Positions 5,643 to 9,154 of a stretch of DNA of 9,154 nucleotides are shown here, piece by piece. Numbering within the stretch: position 1 is the first letter of the stretch; the number at the start of each line of letters is the position of its first letter. The notes under the pieces are model-generated. The model did not search any database. It was given only the letters and a program-made list of their open reading frames with translations, and was not told the origin of the DNA. Made by a program: the position numbers and the translations under genes. The stretch covers positions 1 to 9,154 of the forward strand of contig JADFRV010000087.1 in the NCBI GenBank assembly GCA_022561095.1, in the 5' to 3' direction. This DNA comes from Chloroflexota bacterium (GTDB lineage Bacteria > Chloroflexota > Dehalococcoidia > SM23-28-2 > RBG-16-64-32).

Positions 5643-6482
5643 CTAGCTCATGACCAGGCCGCCGTCGACGCTGATCGCCTGGCCGGTGATGTAGTCAGCC
5701 TGGGGCGAGGCGAGATAGGCGACGACGGCGGCGATCTCGGCAGGGTCCGCCTGGCGGCCTAACGGAATGAACCGCCTCACGCCCTCCTTCACCATCTCGA
5801 AGGGGATGCCCATACGCTCGCCGGTACGGTGGAACGTCCCGTCCATCATGTCGGTGTCCGTGGAGCCGGGGCAGACCGCGTTCACGTTCACCCGGTGCGG
5901 CGCCAGCTCCTTCGCCAGCATCTGGGTAAGGCCGATAACACCGAACTTGGCGGGCGTATAGCCGCCGTACTGGGGCTGAGCCCGCCGCCCGGCCGACGAC
6001 GACACGTTCACGATCTTGCCGCCCTCACCGCGCTCCACCAGGACCGCCGCCACCGCCTTGCAGCAAAGGTACACGCCGTTCAGGTTCACGTCCACCTCGC
6101 GCCGCCACTCCTCGTCATCCATCTCCCAGAGCGACCTCTTCCCCGATACGAGCGCCAGCCCGGCGTTGCTCACCAGCACATCGATCCGCCCCAGCTCGGC
6201 CTGTGTGCGCTTCACCATGTCCCGTACCTGGGCGGCGTCGGTCACGTCCACGTCCAGCGCCAGGGCGCGGCGGCCGAGGCGCTCTATCTCCTCGGCGACG
6301 GACTCGACGCCACGCCAGCCCGCCTCGCGTTCGGCCTGCGGGAACTCCTCCGCCAGCCGGCCTATCGCCGTTACCGCCACGTCGGCGCCCTCCTGGGCCA
6401 GACGTAGCGCCACCGCTCGGCCGATGCCGCGCATGCGTCCGGCGCCGGTGACAATCGCCACCTTGCCCTCCAGCCAGCCCAC
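5643..6482 (-). CDS. Short-chain dehydrogenase/reductase (SDR) family oxidoreductase
   Basis: This 279-residue classical SDR starts at GTG (6482-6480). The NAD(P)-binding turn is TGAGRMRGIG (12-21), with two residues more than the usual TGxxxGxG. LDVDVTD (76-82) and NAG (106-108) follow. The catalytic set is Asn133 in VNLNG, Ser162 in NVSSSAG, and Tyr175/Lys179 in YTPAK. The end GQAISVDGG is standard. A stretch at about 37-62, with many acidic and basic residues after the second strand, is longer than in minimal SDRs. In this context it may oxidise a hydroxyacyl-CoA or a hydroxyl on the transported substrate, but SDR specificity cannot be read by eye. Its start overlaps the MFS stop codon by one base (TAGTG), with a GGGAGGG site (6497-6491) inside the MFS gene. 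Translation of the two is probably coupled. Confidence 0.95.
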   Translation of the reverse strand: MGWLEGKVAIVTGAGRMRGIGRAVALRLAQEGADVAVTAIGRLAEEFPQAEREAGWRGVESVAEEIERLGRRALALDVDVTDAAQVRDMVKRTQAELGRIDVLVSNAGLALVSGKRSLWEMDDEEWRREVDVNLNGVYLCCKAVAAVLVERGEGGKIVNVSSSAGRRAQPQYGGYTPAKFGVIGLTQMLAKELAPHRVNVNAVCPGSTDTDMMDGTFHRTGERMGIPFEMVKEGVRRFIPLGRQADPAEIAAVVAYLASPQADYITGQAISVDGGLVMS

Positions 6483-7765
6483 TAGCCGCCCCCTCCCGCC
6501 ACCTCCGGCTCCATCGCCCGCGACCGCCGCTCCGACATCAGCCAGATGACGATGCTGAGGAGGAGCGTCACCGCCATGAACGCCGACAGACCCAGGAACG
6601 CCGCCTGCGTGTCCCAGCGGTCGACGAACACCCCGGCGATGACGCCGCCGGTGCCGCCGAGGCCGAATCCGGCGAAGAACGAGAAGCCGTAGCTGCGCCC
6701 CACCGCACCCGGCGGCGCATAGTCCGCGATCAGCCCCGTGAACACCGGCTGGTTGGCGAAGTAGAAGAAGATGAACACTGAGGCTATCACCACCAGCAGG
6801 GCGCCGCTGACCACCCCCGTCAGCACCAGCGCCGGCACGGCCAGCACCGCCAGCACCGGCGCCAGCCGCTCCAGCCTTACCCGCTGGGAGAGCGCCCCAC
6901 CCACCAGCTGGCCCACCGCTCCCATGAGGAGGGCTACGGTGGCGAAGGCGCCGCCCAGGTCCGTGTCCACGAGCTCCTCCAGGTGCTGCGGCAGGAAGGT
7001 TATCACCCCCCGATAGACGATGCCGCTGAGCACGAACGCCGCGTACACCAGCAGCAGAGGGATCAGAAACCTGCGGACAGGCCGCGGCCCGGCCGCTTGA
7101 GAGCCGGATTCCACGAATTGGGCGGTGACGCCCCGACCAGCAGCGGAGTCGCCGAGCACCTTCGCCAGCTTGCCCGGCGCCTCATCTGCAGGCGAAAGCA
7201 CCTCGGCTTCTCCCTTCAGCGGCAGGGTGGTGACCGAGAGCACCACCGCCATCACGGCCGCCGCGCCGGCCAGGACGAAGAAGGCCAGCCGCCAGTCCAC
7301 CGCTACCGCCAGACCCATGGCCAGCGCCGGCGCCAGCGCCTGGCCTAGGTTGCCCGCTACGCCGTGGAACCCCAGCGCCAGGCCCCGCTGCCGCACACCC
7401 TGCGCCATCAGCGATAGCCCCGCCGGGTGATAGAGGCCGATGCAGAACCCCAGCAGAGCCAGCGTCGCTGCCAGGAACCACTCGTTGGGCGAGATGCCCA
7501 CCAGGACCAGCGAGACGGCAGCGCCGACGAAGGCGTAGAGCAACACTCGCCGGGAGCCCAGCCGGTCGGTGAGGAATCCGGCGGGAATGGCGCTTGCCCC
7601 GAACGCCCAGGCGAAGACCGAGGCGATGGTGCCAAGGATCACTGCCCGCAAGCCAAAGTCATCCGCGATGCGGGTAAGGAGAACGGGATATGTGAGCTCG
7701 ATGACGTGGACGAGGGCGTGAGCGAAGGCGGTATAGGTGATGAGGCGGCGTTCAGCGGCGTTCAT
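6482..7765 (-). CDS. Major facilitator superfamily (MFS) transporter
   Basis: This 427-residue inner-membrane protein has about twelve hydrophobic segments in two groups of six. They are separated by a hydrophilic central loop at about 184-232 containing KGEAEVLSPADEAPGK. The MFS signature GFLTDRLGSRRV (63-74) lies between helices 2 and 3. YHPAGLSLM (112-120) in helix 4 recalls the fosmidomycin-resistance-like branch, though that is only a resemblance. A secondary transporter would move a small solute with a proton or by exchange; direction is not evident. The protein ends in EPEVAGGGG. It is the first gene after a promoter-like element and runs by overlap into the SDR gene, which suggests uptake or export of the molecule that the following enzymes handle. 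The ATG at 7765 lacks a clear Shine-Dalgarno site, in keeping with a very short leader. Confidence 0.94.
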   Translation of the reverse strand: MNAAERRLITYTAFAHALVHVIELTYPVLLTRIADDFGLRAVILGTIASVFAWAFGASAIPAGFLTDRLGSRRVLLYAFVGAAVSLVLVGISPNEWFLAATLALLGFCIGLYHPAGLSLMAQGVRQRGLALGFHGVAGNLGQALAPALAMGLAVAVDWRLAFFVLAGAAAVMAVVLSVTTLPLKGEAEVLSPADEAPGKLAKVLGDSAAGRGVTAQFVESGSQAAGPRPVRRFLIPLLLVYAAFVLSGIVYRGVITFLPQHLEELVDTDLGGAFATVALLMGAVGQLVGGALSQRVRLERLAPVLAVLAVPALVLTGVVSGALLVVIASVFIFFYFANQPVFTGLIADYAPPGAVGRSYGFSFFAGFGLGGTGGVIAGVFVDRWDTQAAFLGLSAFMAVTLLLSIVIWLMSERRSRAMEPEVAGGGG

Positions 7766-7766
7766 G

Positions 7767-7778
7767 GGCGGTACCGCC
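7767..7778. promoter_or_regulatory. Perfect 12-bp palindrome, candidate operator of the MFS gene
   Basis: GGCGGTACCGCC is a perfect inverted repeat. It begins two bases before the MFS ATG and ends one base before the TATAAT box, so it covers the expected transcription start. A repressor dimer bound here would block transcription. As a self-pairing 5' end it could instead affect translation. Simple chance in G+C-rich DNA is possible. Confidence 0.4.
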
Positions 7779-7779
7779 G

Positions 7780-7785
7780 ATTATA
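7780..7785 (-). promoter_or_regulatory. -10 box of a promoter for the MFS-SDR-crotonase genes
   Basis: On the minus strand TATAAT (7785-7780) is a perfect -10 hexamer inside the 68-base gap after the aminotransferase gene. The best -35 partner (TGGCGA, 7809-7804, 18-base spacer) matches only three of six bases. Transcription would start near 7773, leaving about eight leader bases before the ATG. This fits the missing Shine-Dalgarno site. Confidence 0.5.
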
Positions 7786-7833
7786 AGCCGCACACACGCG
7801 CCGTCGCCAGAGCGGGAGAGGTTTCAGCAGGTC

Positions 7834-9154
7834 CTAGAGAAGGTCCTCCGCCAGCATCTCGTCCAGCGTGGCCTCGAACGCCTTCAGGGTACGGTCGACG
7901 TCCTCGTCGGAGTGGACGCTGGAGACCAGCCCGGCGGTGTAGCCCATGAGGTCCACGCCGTGGTTGAGCATCCCCTGTTTAAGCGCCAGTGCCGCCTTGG
8001 GGAACGTACGCGGAGGCGCCTTGCCGTTGCGGGCGGGCCACTCAATGCTCTCCTGCGGCCGCGGGCACTCCTTACCCAGCGACACGTGGAAGTAGGAAGC
8101 CAGCCCATACACGCAGCCTTCCACGTCACGGGAGGTGAGCGCCTGGTTCATCCCACGCACCAGTTGCTCGGTGACGGCTTCGGCGCGGGCGTGGAACTCG
8201 CCCGTCTCCACCAGCGAGAGCATCTTAACACCGGCAGCAGCCGATAGGGGATTGGCGTTGAAGGTGCCCGGATGGAACACCCGCTGCCGGCTGTTCCAAT
8301 CGGCGTCGTCTCGGAACTCGGTGAGCGAGATAACGTCCGTCTTCCCGGCCACCGCGCCGCCGGGAAGGCCACCGGCGAGGATCTTGGCCATCGTCGTCAG
8401 ATCGGGTGTCACGCCATAACGGGCCTGGGCGCCTCCGGGAGCAACGCGGAAGCCCGTCACCACCTCGTCGAAGATGAGGACGGTGTTGTGTCGTGCGGTC
8501 ACATCACGCAGCTCCGCCAGGAAGCCGTCTCGCAGGGGCAGACCGCCGAAGTGAGCACCAGTGGGCTCCAGGATCACCGCCGCCACGTCTCCCTCCGCCA
8601 GCCTGCTCTCAACCTGAGCGATGTCGTTCTGGGGCACGCTGATGGTGTTACTCAGCGTCGCCTCCGGGACGCCGGGCGACTGTGGCGTTTCCGGCTCCCC
8701 GTAACTGGTCCCCACCACGCTATCGTGCCAGCCGTGGAAGTGGTCATCGAACTTGAGCAGCTTGTCGCGCCCGGTGTAGGAACGGGCCAGGCGGATCGCC
8801 ATCAGCGTCGCCTCCGTGCCGGAGCTAGTGAAGCGGACGGCTTCAGCGCTGGGTATCAGCCTCTTGACCAGCCCGCCCCATTCCAACTCCAGCTCATGAC
8901 TGGCGCCATAGTGCGTGCCTTTGGCCGCCTGCTCCTGGACGGCCCTAGTGATCTCCGGATAGGCGTGGCCCAGGAACAGCGCGCCGTGCCCCATCACATA
9001 GTCCACGATCTCGTTGCCGTCCACGTCCCACTTGCGGCTCCCCAGAGCGTGGTCGACATAAAGCGGAAACGGAGTCAGGTGGCGGATATCGTGCGTGACC
9101 CCCGAGGGGAAGGTCTTCACCGCCTCCTGATTCAGCCGCGCCGAACGGGGATGA
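7834..9154 (-). CDS. Class III aminotransferase, glutamate-1-semialdehyde aminomutase-like (probably 5' partial)
   Basis: This is a fold-type I PLP enzyme. Counting from the ATG at 9120-9118 (428 residues), visible landmarks are WDVDGNEIVDYV (31-42), TSSGTEATLMAIR (98-110) with the phosphate-binding SGTEA, HFHGWHD (127-133), ILEPTGAH (183-190), FDEVVTGFR (217-225) with the PLP-ring Asp218, and TTMAKILAGGLPGG (242-255) with the Schiff-base Lys246. These place it in the aminomutase-like (COG0001) group often annotated as aspartate aminotransferase family. It is not clearly the tetrapyrrole enzyme HemL. The frame stays open to the right edge, and residues before the ATG (SARLNQEA) look like the family's first helix leading into MKTFPSGVTHD. 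I therefore take the gene as running off the window. The ATG at 9120 has AGGAGG three bases upstream and remains possible. No partner enzyme for tetrapyrrole synthesis is nearby. Amino donor and acceptor are unknown. Confidence 0.9.
   Translation of the reverse strand, partial: HPRSARLNQEAVKTFPSGVTHDIRHLTPFPLYVDHALGSRKWDVDGNEIVDYVMGHGALFLGHAYPEITRAVQEQAAKGTHYGASHELELEWGGLVKRLIPSAEAVRFTSSGTEATLMAIRLARSYTGRDKLLKFDDHFHGWHDSVVGTSYGEPETPQSPGVPEATLSNTISVPQNDIAQVESRLAEGDVAAVILEPTGAHFGGLPLRDGFLAELRDVTARHNTVLIFDEVVTGFRVAPGGAQARYGVTPDLTTMAKILAGGLPGGAVAGKTDVISLTEFRDDADWNSRQRVFHPGTFNANPLSAAAGVKMLSLVETGEFHARAEAVTEQLVRGMNQALTSRDVEGCVYGLASYFHVSLGKECPRPQESIEWPARNGKAPPRTFPKAALALKQGMLNHGVDLMGYTAGLVSSVHSDEDVDRTLKAFEATLDEMLAEDLL

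Noticed and set aside
4519..5646. Long plus-strand open frame of 375 codons opposite the dehydrogenase and crotonase genes
   Set aside because: It runs antisense through two strongly recognisable enzymes and their gap, has no ribosome site, and its product is a low-complexity His/Arg/Ala mix typical of reverse-frame reading in G+C-rich DNA.
7834..9120. Naming the aminotransferase hemL
   Set aside because: The PLP motifs fit the whole aminomutase-like group. There is no tetrapyrrole gene nearby and no HemL-specific feature I could verify.

Overview
The window is compact, G+C-rich bacterial DNA (about two thirds G+C by eye). It holds nine protein-coding genes with short gaps and some intergenic A+T-rich promoter-like sequences. 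I see no rRNA, tRNA, CRISPR array, insertion sequence or phage gene. The gene mix is an enolase-superfamily enzyme, acyl-CoA dehydrogenase, crotonase, SDR, a GSAM-like class III aminotransferase, a DinB-fold protein with a LysW-like head, and a histidine phosphatase with a YYFRDLLLIG lead-in. This recalls free-living Chloroflexota (Dehalococcoidia/SAR202-like lineages). That placement is inference from gene content only.

Layout. Positions 1-545 (+) hold the C-terminal part of a mandelate racemase/muconate lactonizing-type enzyme, which enters from the left edge. A perfect-consensus TTGACA/TATAAT promoter at 586-613 then drives a lone NTF2/SnoaL-like gene (678-1115, +). Convergent to it is a histidine phosphatase (1154-1864, -). 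That gene is divergent from a 362-residue predicted TIM-barrel protein of unknown function (1982-3070, +), and the pair share a short region with overlapping promoter-like elements.

From 3087 to the right edge everything is on the minus strand. In order of transcription the genes are: a class III aminotransferase related to glutamate-1-semialdehyde aminomutase (probably running off the right edge), an MFS transporter, an SDR oxidoreductase, a crotonase-fold enzyme, an acyl-CoA dehydrogenase, and a DinB-fold protein. The MFS and SDR genes overlap by one base (TAGTG). The SDR and crotonase genes are about 20 bases apart, and the acyl-CoA dehydrogenase and DinB genes 3 bases apart. A TATAAT box and a 12-bp palindrome sit directly in front of the MFS gene, and a second promoter-like element precedes the acyl-CoA dehydrogenase gene.

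How the genes may work together. The transporter, dehydrogenase, crotonase and SDR together look like an uptake-plus-CoA-oxidation module for an organic acid: alpha,beta-dehydrogenation, hydration or isomerisation, then hydroxyl oxidation. No acyl-CoA ligase or thiolase is visible, and the crotonase lacks both canonical hydratase glutamates, so the substrate and exact chemistry are open. I found no clearly new multi-gene system. The best leads are the unassigned TIM-barrel protein, the DinB protein with a LysW-like N-terminus, the atypical crotonase, and the palindromic operator candidate.
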